From Achromobacter spanius (GTDB lineage: Bacteria > Pseudomonadota > Gammaproteobacteria > Burkholderiales > Burkholderiaceae_B): 64,000 nucleotides of DNA. The position numbers and the translations under genes were made by a program. Numbering within the stretch: the first letter of the stretch is position 1; every line of letters starts with the position of its first letter. Below, in pieces: positions 43,507-50,866 of this stretch. The notes under the pieces are model-generated. The model saw only the letters and a program-made list of their open reading frames with translations. It searched no databases and was not told the origin of the DNA. The DNA is taken from assembly GCF_002812705.1 (NCBI RefSeq), contig NZ_CP025030.1, positions 6,361,784 through 6,425,783 of the forward strand, given 5' to 3'.

Positions 43507-44466
43507 TCATTGCTGGACCACAATGCCCGCGCTCTTGATCGTCTGCTTGGCCTTGCCGATGTCCGCCTGGATCAGCGAGGCGAATTGCGCGCTGGAAACG
43601 GGATCGGCTTCCAGGCCCTGCGCGGCCAGCGCATCACGCACGTCTTTCTTGGCCAGCAGTTTGTTGAAGTCGGCGTTCAGCCGCTGGACGATGTCTTTGG
43701 GCGTCTTGGAGGGAGCCAGCACACCGTAGTAGGTCACCACGCTGAAATCCTTGTAGCCCAGCTCGGCAACCGTGGGCACGTCGGGCAGCGCGGCGTTGCG
43801 CTTGGGCGAGGTCACCGCCAGCGCGCGCACCTTGCCCGACTTGATCAACGAGGCCGCCGACGAAATCGACGATCCCGCAAACTGCAAATGCCCGCCCATC
43901 AGGTCCGCCAGTGCCGGCGCCGAGCCCTTGTAAGGCACGTGCTGCATCTTGAAGCCGGCTTCGTGTTGCAGCATTTCCATGGCGATGTGCACGCCGCCCC
44001 CGGTTCCCGAGGTGCCGTAGGAAATCTGGTTGGGCTCTTTCTTGGCGGCTTCGATCACTTCGGGCAGCGTCTTGTAGGGCGACGCGTCCGACACCAGCAA
44101 CACCATCGGGGTGGTGGCCACCAACGCCACCGGGGTCAGGTCCTGGACGGGGTCATAGGCCACTTTCATCAGCAGCGGAATCAGCGTGACGTTGTCCGAT
44201 TGGCCGATCACCAGGTCGTAGCCCTGCGCGGGCGCGCGCGCCGCCTCGGCGAGGCCTAGTGCCGTGCCCGCGCCGGGCTTGTTTTCGGGCACGACCGTCC
44301 AGCCGTTCAGTTCGTGCAGCTTGGTGCTCATCAGGCGGCCGATGTAGTCGGTGCCCCCGCCCGGCGTGGACGGGATGATGATGCGGATCGGCTTGCTGGG
44401 ATAGTCCTGGGCCTGGGCGGTGCAGGCAACGGCCAGTACGGCCAGCGCGGCGAGTTTGCGGATCAT
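43507..44466 (-). CDS. Bug-type tripartite tricarboxylate transporter receptor
   Basis: 319 aa periplasmic protein. Signal peptide MIRKLAALAVLAVACTAQAQ, then YPSKPIRIIIPSTPGGGTDY, ENKPGAGTALGLAEAARAPA, YGTSGTGGGVHIAMEMLQHE and MQHVPYKGSAPALADLMGGH. It lies between the lyase and the CoA-transferase genes, so it probably captures the carboxylate they process. No tctAB genes adjoin it; tctBA at 50867-52840 is the nearest pair in the window and could serve several such receptors. Confidence 0.93.
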   Translation of the reverse strand: MIRKLAALAVLAVACTAQAQDYPSKPIRIIIPSTPGGGTDYIGRLMSTKLHELNGWTVVPENKPGAGTALGLAEAARAPAQGYDLVIGQSDNVTLIPLLMKVAYDPVQDLTPVALVATTPMVLLVSDASPYKTLPEVIEAAKKEPNQISYGTSGTGGGVHIAMEMLQHEAGFKMQHVPYKGSAPALADLMGGHLQFAGSSISSAASLIKSGKVRALAVTSPKRNAALPDVPTVAELGYKDFSVVTYYGVLAPSKTPKDIVQRLNADFNKLLAKKDVRDALAAQGLEADPVSSAQFASLIQADIGKAKQTIKSAGIVVQQ

Positions 44467-44538
44467 GTTGTCTCCTCTTTGATGGATGTCTTGGCGGTCT
44501 GACGCCGCCTCGACAGGGTTCCGGGCGCTACGGCCCGG

Positions 44539-45747
44539 TCATGCAATCACTCCCGCGGCGCGCAGGGCGTCGATGCGCGCGGCATCCAGCCCCAGCCCCT
44601 GCAAGATGGCGTGCGTGTGGGCGCCTTGCTCGGGCGGGTCCATGCGCTTGCCGGCCTTGCGGCCGTCGAATTCAAGCGGTAGCGCCGCGGCCGAGATCTC
44701 GGCACCGTCGGGCAGCCGCGTCTTCAGCAATGCGCCGCCGGCGGTCAGATGGGCGTCATCCAGCAAGTCGTGGGGCTGGCGGATCGGGCCATAAGACAGG
44801 TTGGCCGCCTCCAGCGCGGCGCACAGGTCGGCGGTCTTCCAGGATTTCAGTATCTCGGCCACGCCCGGCACCAGCCAGGAGCGCGCGGCTTCGCGGTCGA
44901 CCGCCGTGGCCAGGCGCGGGTCGGCGGCCCATTCGGGCGGCAGGAATTTCTGCGCGAAGTTGCGCCATTGTGCGTCTCCCACCACCGCCACGAACACGCG
45001 GCCATCGGCGGTTTCAAACACGTCGTACACGCCCCATGGCGGCTTGCGCTCGGCGCCCATGGGCTTGGGCGCGGTGCCGGTCAACTGGAATTGCGCGATG
45101 AACTGCGCGACCAGCAGAAGATTGTTTTCGAACAGGCCGGACCGCACGTGGCGGCCGCGCCCCGTGGCGTGGCGGTCGTGCAGTGCGGCCAAGGCGCCCA
45201 CCACGCCGAACGTGCCGCCCAGGATGTCGTTGACCGACGCGGCCACGCGCTGCGGCGTGTCGGCGCCGCCGTTGATGTAGGCCAGGCCGCCCATCATCTG
45301 CACCACTTCGTCCAGCGCCGTCCGGTGCTTGTAAGGCCCCGACAAAAAACCCTTGAGCGACACGTAGATCAGCCTGGGGTTTTCAGCCGACAGCGATTCA
45401 TAGTCCAACCCGTATTGCGCCAGGCTGCCGTCGCGAAAGTTCTCCACGACCATGTCGGTTTGCAGCGCCAACTGGCGCACCAACTGCTGGCCCTGGGCCG
45501 ACTTCAGGTCAATGGCCAGGCTTTGTTTATTGCGGTTGAACACCGGAAAGTAGCCGCTGCCCGAACCTTTCAGCCGGCGCGTACGGTCGCCGTCTATCGG
45601 TTCGACCTTGATGACGTCGGCGCCCAGGTCGGCCAACGACAGGCCCGCCGCCGGCCCCATGATCATGTGTGACAGTTCCAGCACCTTGATGCCGCGCAAC
45701 GGCAATTCAGCGCTGTCCATGAAGGGTGAAGGCGGTGCTGCGCTCAT
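44539..45747 (-). CDS. CaiB/BaiF family (type III) CoA transferase
   Basis: 402 aa from the ATG at 45747, preceded by AAGGA. Family motifs: LRGIKVLELSHMIMGPAAGL near the N-terminus, LADLGADVIKVEPIDGDRTR, FNRNKQSLAIDLKSAQGQQL, and TALDEVVQMMGGLAY, whose Asp forms the acyl-anhydride intermediate in this family. It transfers CoA to a carboxylic acid. It lies upstream of the Bug and lyase genes on the same strand (72 bp gap), likely one operon. Confidence 0.92.
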   Translation of the reverse strand: MSAAPPSPFMDSAELPLRGIKVLELSHMIMGPAAGLSLADLGADVIKVEPIDGDRTRRLKGSGSGYFPVFNRNKQSLAIDLKSAQGQQLVRQLALQTDMVVENFRDGSLAQYGLDYESLSAENPRLIYVSLKGFLSGPYKHRTALDEVVQMMGGLAYINGGADTPQRVAASVNDILGGTFGVVGALAALHDRHATGRGRHVRSGLFENNLLLVAQFIAQFQLTGTAPKPMGAERKPPWGVYDVFETADGRVFVAVVGDAQWRNFAQKFLPPEWAADPRLATAVDREAARSWLVPGVAEILKSWKTADLCAALEAANLSYGPIRQPHDLLDDAHLTAGGALLKTRLPDGAEISAAALPLEFDGRKAGKRMDPPEQGAHTHAILQGLGLDAARIDALRAAGVIA

Positions 45748-45916
45748 CGGGATGTCCTTGTTGGCCGGTGAAGATGCAAGCATGATCGCGGGCGCCGGCG
45801 CATCGCGGGTAGCGGTCTTTCATCACCGGGGCATTCTCGTTTGGGAACGTCCGGGTAAGCCCCTAAGCAGGTAAGCCCTCAAACAGGTAAGCCCGTAAGC
45901 CCGGGCCTGTTCGCCT

Positions 45917-46873
45917 TCACGCCGATTGCAGCACGCCCAGATGCGCCAGCAAGGTTCGCGCAGCGGGCGCCAGCGCATCCGGGTCCCGCACGGCGATACA
46001 CAAGGGCGTGCTGGACCACGGCCCCGTCAACGGGATGAAGCGGAGATCCAGATGGGCCTGGCGCGCCTTCAGATACAGCGGCACCACCGCCACGCCCATG
46101 CCGCGTGCGACCAAGGTGCAGATCGTCTCGTGCCCGCTGACACGGGCGCTGATGCGCCGCGCCACGCCCATCGCCTGGGCGGTTTGCTCGAACACGCTGC
46201 TGATGCCGTTGTCACGGTTCAGTTCGATCTGCTCGAAAGGCAGCAGTTGCGCATAGTCCAGCGTCTCGCGCTGGGCCAGCACATGCTGGCCAGGCACCAC
46301 GGCGGCCAGCTCGCAATGCCCGTACGGGAACACCTGCAAGCCGTCATGCCCGAAGTCCGACCCCGCCGCCACATCCGCCTGCCCTTCCAGCACGGCGCGA
46401 AAGGCGGCTTGCGTCGTGTCTTCCTGCAGCAGGATGTCGATCTCGGGGTGCGCCCGGCGAAACGATTGAATCCGCGCGGGCAAGTCGCCGGACAACGCCG
46501 CCACGCTGACCGCCAGGCGCACGCGCCCCCGCACGCCCGTCGCAAAGCCCGCCATCTCGCGGTGCATGTGTTCCAGGTCCTGCAACAGCCGCCGCACGTG
46601 CGTGGCCAGCGCGTTGCCGGCCGGCGTGGCCTGCACGCCCTTGACGCCGCGCTCCAGCAGCGGCACGCCAAACGCTTCCTCCATTTCCGACATCCGCTTG
46701 CTGACTGCCGACGGCACGATGTTCTCGCGCGCGGCGGCCCGCGCCAGGCTGCCTTCTTCCAGGGCGGATAGGAACAACCGCAGCGATATGGGATCAATGT
46801 CGCGGACGTGGCTTGATGGGCCGGAGGCGCTTGGCGGACTGGATGCGCTTGATGGGGCTTGGGCAGGCTTCAT
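45917..46873 (-). CDS. LysR-type transcriptional regulator
   Basis: 318 aa. The N-terminal HTH (about 30-85) includes SLRLFLSALEEGSLARAAAR and ENIVPSAVSKRMSEMEEAFG. The effector domain follows, with GVRGRVRLAVSVAALSGDLP and VARGMGVAVVPLYLKARQ. It lies directly upstream of the CoA-transferase operon, on the same strand rather than divergent. The likely role is to induce that operon when a carboxylate is present. The start at 46873 lacks a strong RBS; the open frame extends 24 codons further upstream. The first 25 residues are Ser/Pro-rich and unstructured. Confidence 0.88.
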   Translation of the reverse strand: MKPAQAPSSASSPPSASGPSSHVRDIDPISLRLFLSALEEGSLARAAARENIVPSAVSKRMSEMEEAFGVPLLERGVKGVQATPAGNALATHVRRLLQDLEHMHREMAGFATGVRGRVRLAVSVAALSGDLPARIQSFRRAHPEIDILLQEDTTQAAFRAVLEGQADVAAGSDFGHDGLQVFPYGHCELAAVVPGQHVLAQRETLDYAQLLPFEQIELNRDNGISSVFEQTAQAMGVARRISARVSGHETICTLVARGMGVAVVPLYLKARQAHLDLRFIPLTGPWSSTPLCIAVRDPDALAPAARTLLAHLGVLQSA

Positions 46874-46998
46874 GGCCGAGAGTGTCCCGCGTTGTTCGTG
46901 GGCGCGGTGACCCGGGTTTTCCCTAGCGCAAGACTTGAGTATCATCCGCGCTCCGGTCGTGGTTGTACGGCCCCGGCATCACCAGGATTCCCGTTTCC

Positions 46999-48105
46999 AT
47001 GCAATGCCCCCGCTGCAATTGGCAAAACCCCGCCTCCAATACGCAATGCTTCAGTTGCCAGGCGCCATTGCCCGTTTCTGCCGCGCCTGCGCCCGGCAAA
47101 CAAAAAAACAAACCATCAAAAGCCCCCGCGTCCAAGGCCCCTGCCCAGTCCGCGCATCACAATGCGCAGGTGTTTCCCAGCATCTGGGCCCGGCTGGGCG
47201 CAAGCGCCATCGACGCCATCGTCATGGCGGTGGGGATGATCGTCTTGATCATGGCCGCCCAACTGACCTACGAAGGCCTGACGGGCAACAAACCGCCCTT
47301 CTTGATCGCCTTTGCCGCCGGCTTGATCGGCTGGTTCCTGCCGGCTTTCATGGACGCTTGGGGTAACGGTTCGCCGGGCAAGCGTGTCTTGAAGCAGCGG
47401 GTGGTCAATCGCAAGGGCCAGGCCCCGGGCCTGCTTCGCTCGCTATGGCGCCATACCATGAAGTACACGGTGAACATGCTGCTGCCCGGCCTGTTCCACC
47501 ATTTGCAGCAGATGATCTTCGGCGAACGCGCCATGCACAACGCCTTGGCGGGCACGCACGTGGTCACGCGCGATGCGAACCCGCGCGCCATGCAGGCCGC
47601 CGTCGCCCGGGCCCCCTCTGTCACCGGCGCGGGCAAGTTCCTGTTTACGGTGTTCGGCATCCTGGCGCTGGTCGTGGTGGGCATCGTCATTGGCATCAAC
47701 GCCACCGGCGATAGCAACAGCGACAACCCGCTGCATGCCGACATCAACCGCCTGGACCTGGTCTCCGATCCCGTGCGCCGGCTCGCGGAAAACCACTATC
47801 GGCGCACGCAGAAATTTCCGTCCACGCTGGACGAGCTGGGCATCAGCGCGCAGTCGCTGGAAAGCAGCGGCTTTTCCAAGGTGGAGATGAATCCGGTCAA
47901 CGGCGTCTTGCGCTTCACGATTGCCGGCACGCCCAGCACCGACGGCAGCCCCAGCCTGGCGGGCAAGCATCTGGTCTACGTGCCGGAACTGCGCGCCGAA
48001 CGCAAAGGCGGCGGCGTGCGGCGGTGGGAATGCGGCAGCGACGACATCCCCGCCAGCGACCGCACCTACTCTTGCCGCCACGACGCCAGCGCCTTCGCGC
48101 GCTAA
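46999..48105 (+). CDS. Zinc-ribbon/RDD membrane protein with periplasmic pilin-like domain
   Basis: 368 aa from the ATG at 46999. The N-terminal zinc ribbon is MQCPRCNWQNPASNTQCFSC (CxxC...CxxC), followed by an Ala/Lys/Pro linker, and an RDD-type membrane domain (about 58-185) with TMs ASAIDAIVMAVGMIVLIMAA and FLIAFAAGLIGWFLPAF and the SPGKRVLKQRVVNRKG loop. A third TM (about 212-233, FLFTVFGILALVVVGIVIGI) leads to a C-terminal periplasmic segment resembling the globular part of type IV pilins (RRLAENHYRRTQKFPSTLDE ... VLRFTIAG ... RRWECGS). This fusion is unusual. A TPR gene follows after 91 bp on the same strand. Confidence 0.75.
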   Translation: MQCPRCNWQNPASNTQCFSCQAPLPVSAAPAPGKQKNKPSKAPASKAPAQSAHHNAQVFPSIWARLGASAIDAIVMAVGMIVLIMAAQLTYEGLTGNKPPFLIAFAAGLIGWFLPAFMDAWGNGSPGKRVLKQRVVNRKGQAPGLLRSLWRHTMKYTVNMLLPGLFHHLQQMIFGERAMHNALAGTHVVTRDANPRAMQAAVARAPSVTGAGKFLFTVFGILALVVVGIVIGINATGDSNSDNPLHADINRLDLVSDPVRRLAENHYRRTQKFPSTLDELGISAQSLESSGFSKVEMNPVNGVLRFTIAGTPSTDGSPSLAGKHLVYVPELRAERKGGGVRRWECGSDDIPASDRTYSCRHDASAFAR

Positions 48106-48196
48106 GCCGCCCGGCCTTGGTCACAAGCTGCCCTGTAAAACGACAGAACCCCGCGGCAGAACCCCCGCGACATAACCCCACGACGGAACCCTACGC

Positions 48197-49732
48197 ATGT
48201 CCGCCTTGATCGAAGCCATCCAACGCGCCGAAGACGGCAGCGACCTGCCAAAAATGCTGTCGCTATGCGAACAGGCCGTGCGCGAACAGCCTGGTTCAGC
48301 CACCGTCTGGGGCTTGCGCGCCCGCTGCCACGCCCAACGCAAGGCCTACGCCCAGCGTGACGCCGACGTGGCCCGCGCCCTGGCGCTGGACCCGCAATGC
48401 AGCGACGCCATTGCCGTGCAGGCCGTGGTGCGCTACGACGAAGGCGACGAACAGGAAGCCTGGCGCGCCGTGCGCGACGCCCGCCAACGCGCCCCCTCCC
48501 ACTACGGCTTGCTGATGGCTGAAGCCTACCTGCTGATCAACGATCGCCGCCTGGATGACGCCATCGCCAGTTGGACGCGAGCCTCTCAGATCCGCTCGGC
48601 CGCCGCGGCGCCCCATTGCTATATCGGCTCAAACCTGCACAACGCCGGCCGCTACGCGGACGCCCTGCCCTACCACCAGCGCGCCGTCGCCCTGGCGCCC
48701 AACAATGGCGGCTTTCTGTACGACGCCGGCAACAATTACCGCCGCTTGGGCGATTTGAACAACGCCATCGCCATGTTCGACCGCGCCCGCGCCATCCTGG
48801 GCGAAGAGAACGCCATCCAGCACAACCGCGCGTCCTGCCTGCAAGCCATGGGCCGCGACGCCGACGCGGTGGAAGAATGGACCAGCCTGCTGCGACGCGA
48901 ACCCGACTGGGACTGGCCGCTGGAAGGCAAGGCGCGCTCGCTACACCGGCTGGGCCGCGCGGACGAAGCCGTGCCCCTGTGGCGCCATCTGGACGCGCTT
49001 TCCGACAACGGCTGGGAAGGCCGCAAGGAACAAGCCCGCGAATACGTGCGCGGCGGCAAACCCGAACTGGCCGAAGAGGCGCTGCTAGGCCTGGATCCGC
49101 TTGATAGCGGCGACGCCCAGTTGCTGTTCGTGGCGGGTAACGCCCAGCGCGACCAGCGCAACTGGGAAGCCGCGCTGGCGTACTACCTGAAAGGCTATGA
49201 ACTTGCGCCCGGCGATGACTTCCTGCCCGGCAACGCCGCCGACATGCTGAACTACCTGGAACGCCACGACGAAGCGCTACCGCTGGCGGAAGTGGCGATT
49301 TCACTGGACCCCGACTGGCTGAAATGGCGCCGCGTGCGCATTGAAGCGCTGACGCACCTGGACCGCGCCGACGAGGCCGTGGCCTATGCCGACACCACCC
49401 TGGAACGCTGGTCAGACAGCGGCCCCCTGCATGCCGAACGCATCAACGCACTGATCGCCGCCAAGCGCCATGACGAAGGGCTGGCGGCCTGCGACCGCCT
49501 GCTTGCGCTGGACCCGGACTATCGCAGTTGGGCGCTGTTTGCGCGTGGCAGGATCTTCGGCCAGATGAAGCGCCACGCCGAATCGGCCGTGGCCTACCGC
49601 CAGGCTTCCGCGTCTTACCAGCAAAACGGCAAACCCTATTTTCAAGAGCTGTCGATGAAGAACGCGCTGGAAGCGGAAGCGGCCGCCTCCAAACCCGCCG
49701 GATTTCTTGGCCGGCTGTTCGGCCGCAAGTAG
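48197..49732 (+). CDS. Tetratricopeptide repeat protein
   Basis: 511 aa made mostly of TPR units from about residue 20 to 490 (for example YADALPYHQRAVALAPNNGG, DLNNAIAMFDRARAILGEEN, NWEAALAYYLKGYELAPGDD and RDDEALP-like helices). The C-terminus AGFLGRLFGRK is a basic amphipathic tail. There is no signal peptide, so it is cytoplasmic or membrane-peripheral. TPR proteins are scaffolds; the partner is unknown, but the preceding zinc-ribbon/RDD membrane protein is a plausible one. A tRNA-Leu gene follows at 49799. Confidence 0.85.
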   Translation: MSALIEAIQRAEDGSDLPKMLSLCEQAVREQPGSATVWGLRARCHAQRKAYAQRDADVARALALDPQCSDAIAVQAVVRYDEGDEQEAWRAVRDARQRAPSHYGLLMAEAYLLINDRRLDDAIASWTRASQIRSAAAAPHCYIGSNLHNAGRYADALPYHQRAVALAPNNGGFLYDAGNNYRRLGDLNNAIAMFDRARAILGEENAIQHNRASCLQAMGRDADAVEEWTSLLRREPDWDWPLEGKARSLHRLGRADEAVPLWRHLDALSDNGWEGRKEQAREYVRGGKPELAEEALLGLDPLDSGDAQLLFVAGNAQRDQRNWEAALAYYLKGYELAPGDDFLPGNAADMLNYLERHDEALPLAEVAISLDPDWLKWRRVRIEALTHLDRADEAVAYADTTLERWSDSGPLHAERINALIAAKRHDEGLAACDRLLALDPDYRSWALFARGRIFGQMKRHAESAVAYRQASASYQQNGKPYFQELSMKNALEAEAAASKPAGFLGRLFGRK

Positions 49733-49798
49733 CCGGGGGGCGCGCAGCGGGATGTTATAGTCACGCCCGCTGCCGACCCTTGCAAAGGGCCGCGCATC

Positions 49799-50109
49799 GC
49801 CCGAGTGGTGAAATTGGTAGACACAAGGGACTTAAAAAATTTGAGCCCTTTGGGGGAAACTCCAAAGGTGTAGCCCGTCAAACTCGGCGAACGCCCTGGA
49901 CCTGTTCCGAGCCAACGCCGAGCCAAGCCCCGATTGAAAAGCCGGGGAAGGTGTAGAGAGCAGACGGCGGGCACCTACGGCCGCAAGGCTATGGTGAAGG
50001 CGTGCTCCAGACCACGAACAGCGCACCCGCGCTGGCGGCGAAAGCCGAAGTGGTAAGAAAATCCCTCGGCCGCAAGGCCGTACCGGTTCGATTCCGGTCT
50101 CGGGCACCA
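49799..50109 (+). tRNA. leu tRNA (UAA): tRNA-Leu(UAA), interrupted by a group I intron
   Basis: 311 bp from acceptor GCCCGAG (49799-49805) to CTCGGGC-A-CCA (50099-50109). Exon 1 is 49799-49833 and exon 2 is 50058-50109, giving an 87-nt spliced tRNA. The spliced anticodon arm is AGGGA-CTTAAAA-TCCCT with anticodon TAA. The variable arm CGGCCGCAAGGCCG is long, as in Leu, and the T arm ACCGG-TTCGATT-CCGGT is normal. The intron lies between the first and second anticodon bases, the site used by cyanobacterial tRNA-Leu introns. Without splicing the anticodon arm could not form, so the tRNA depends on the intron. Confidence 0.93.
49834..50057 (+). ncRNA. Group I (IC3-type) self-splicing intron in tRNA-Leu(UAA)
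   Basis: 224 nt, ending in G50057. At the 5' splice site the exon end CUU faces intron GAG, giving the U-G wobble expected in P1. P2 is TTTGG...CCAAA with a GAAA loop. CTCGGCG (49883-49889) pairs with CGCCGAG (49916-49922), fitting P4. P7 is GAGCA (49958-49962) with TGCTC (50003-50007). The core segments AACGCCGAGCCAAG, GAAGGTGTAGAGA and GCTATGGTGAAGGC resemble the Azoarcus tRNA-Ile intron core, with compensatory changes in P7. No homing endonuclease frame is present, so it is a minimal ribozyme. Family assignment is from remembered consensus; a structure-based covariance search has not been run. Confidence 0.88.
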
Positions 50110-50167
50110 CCTGCTGCGTCCGCAGCTTGCACAGGCCAGGCGATTGCGCTTGGCCGGACGACCACAC

Positions 50168-50782
50168 TTGAACGCTCCTTCCGCCCCTGCCCCCTTCATC
50201 GTCCTGGACGCCTGCGTCCTGATGTCCGGCATTCTGCGCCGGCTGCTGTTGCGCCTGGCCGAGGCCGATGTGTTCATACCCGTCTGGACCGAACGCATCG
50301 GCGAGGAATGGCGGCGCAACGCGGCGCGAATCTGGGATATTCCGCCCGAGGTATTGGCCGATTTCTGGGCCGAGATGAACGCGAGCTTTCCCCAGGCCAA
50401 CGAGGTCGACACGCAGGTGTACGAAGCGTCGTTGCGCTATAGCGACCCGAAGGACTTCCACGTGATTGCGGCCGGGTTGGCGCGGCGTGCGCGCTGTGGC
50501 TTGCAGCAGCCGCCCGTGGTGCAGGTGCTGACCTGGAACCTGAAGGATTTCAACCGTTCGGAATTGCGCCGCCAGGGCCTGGACGTCTACAACCCGGACC
50601 GCATGCTGGTGCAATGGTGGCAGGCCGACCCGGCGCGCATGCGCGAGGCCGTGGCCCAGATTCCCGCCGACTACATCGCCTTGGACCGCGAGCCGCTGCC
50701 GCTGTCCACGATCTTGCATCGTGAGCGCCTGTATGGTTTGAAAAGCCTGGTGGCGCGCGAGATGGTTGAAAAAGCGGGCTGA
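50168..50782 (+). CDS. PIN-domain protein (VapC-like ribonuclease fold)
   Basis: 204 aa if started at the TTG at 50168 (TTG also at 50144; no ATG precedes the domain, and no strong RBS decides). The PIN pattern is visible: first acidic residue in FIVLDACVLM, second in EADVFIPVWTERIGEEWRRN (Glu/Trp context), third in YSDPKDFHVIAAGLARRARC, and VLTWNLKDFNRSELRRQGLD. PIN proteins cut RNA with Mg2+. No antitoxin gene is beside it, unlike a standard vapBC pair. It begins 59 bp after the intron-containing tRNA-Leu. Cytoplasmic; target unknown. Confidence 0.82.
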   Translation: MNAPSAPAPFIVLDACVLMSGILRRLLLRLAEADVFIPVWTERIGEEWRRNAARIWDIPPEVLADFWAEMNASFPQANEVDTQVYEASLRYSDPKDFHVIAAGLARRARCGLQQPPVVQVLTWNLKDFNRSELRRQGLDVYNPDRMLVQWWQADPARMREAVAQIPADYIALDREPLPLSTILHRERLYGLKSLVAREMVEKAG

Positions 50783-50803
50783 ACCACGGCCTGAAACGCG
50801 GGC

Positions 50804-50844
50804 AAAAAAAGCGGGCCTGGGCAGCTTGCGCCGCACCAGGCCCG
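50804..50844 (-). terminator. Terminator downstream of tctA
   Basis: CGGGCCTGG (50812-50820) pairs with CCAGGCCCG (50836-50844). The A-run at 50804-50810 becomes a T-run after the stem on the minus strand. It lies 23 bp past the tctA stop. Confidence 0.75.
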
Positions 50845-50866
50845 GAGCCAATCTTGTTCCCCGAGG

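Noticed and set aside
45855..45905. Degenerate repeats of AGGTAAGCCC before the CoA-transferase gene
   Set aside because: Three or four imperfect copies only; no symmetry or known role, possibly slippage.
49832..50851. Open frames crossing the tRNA-Leu intron on the minus strand
   Set aside because: They run through tRNA exons and the ribozyme core; conserved RNA structure explains the sequence better.
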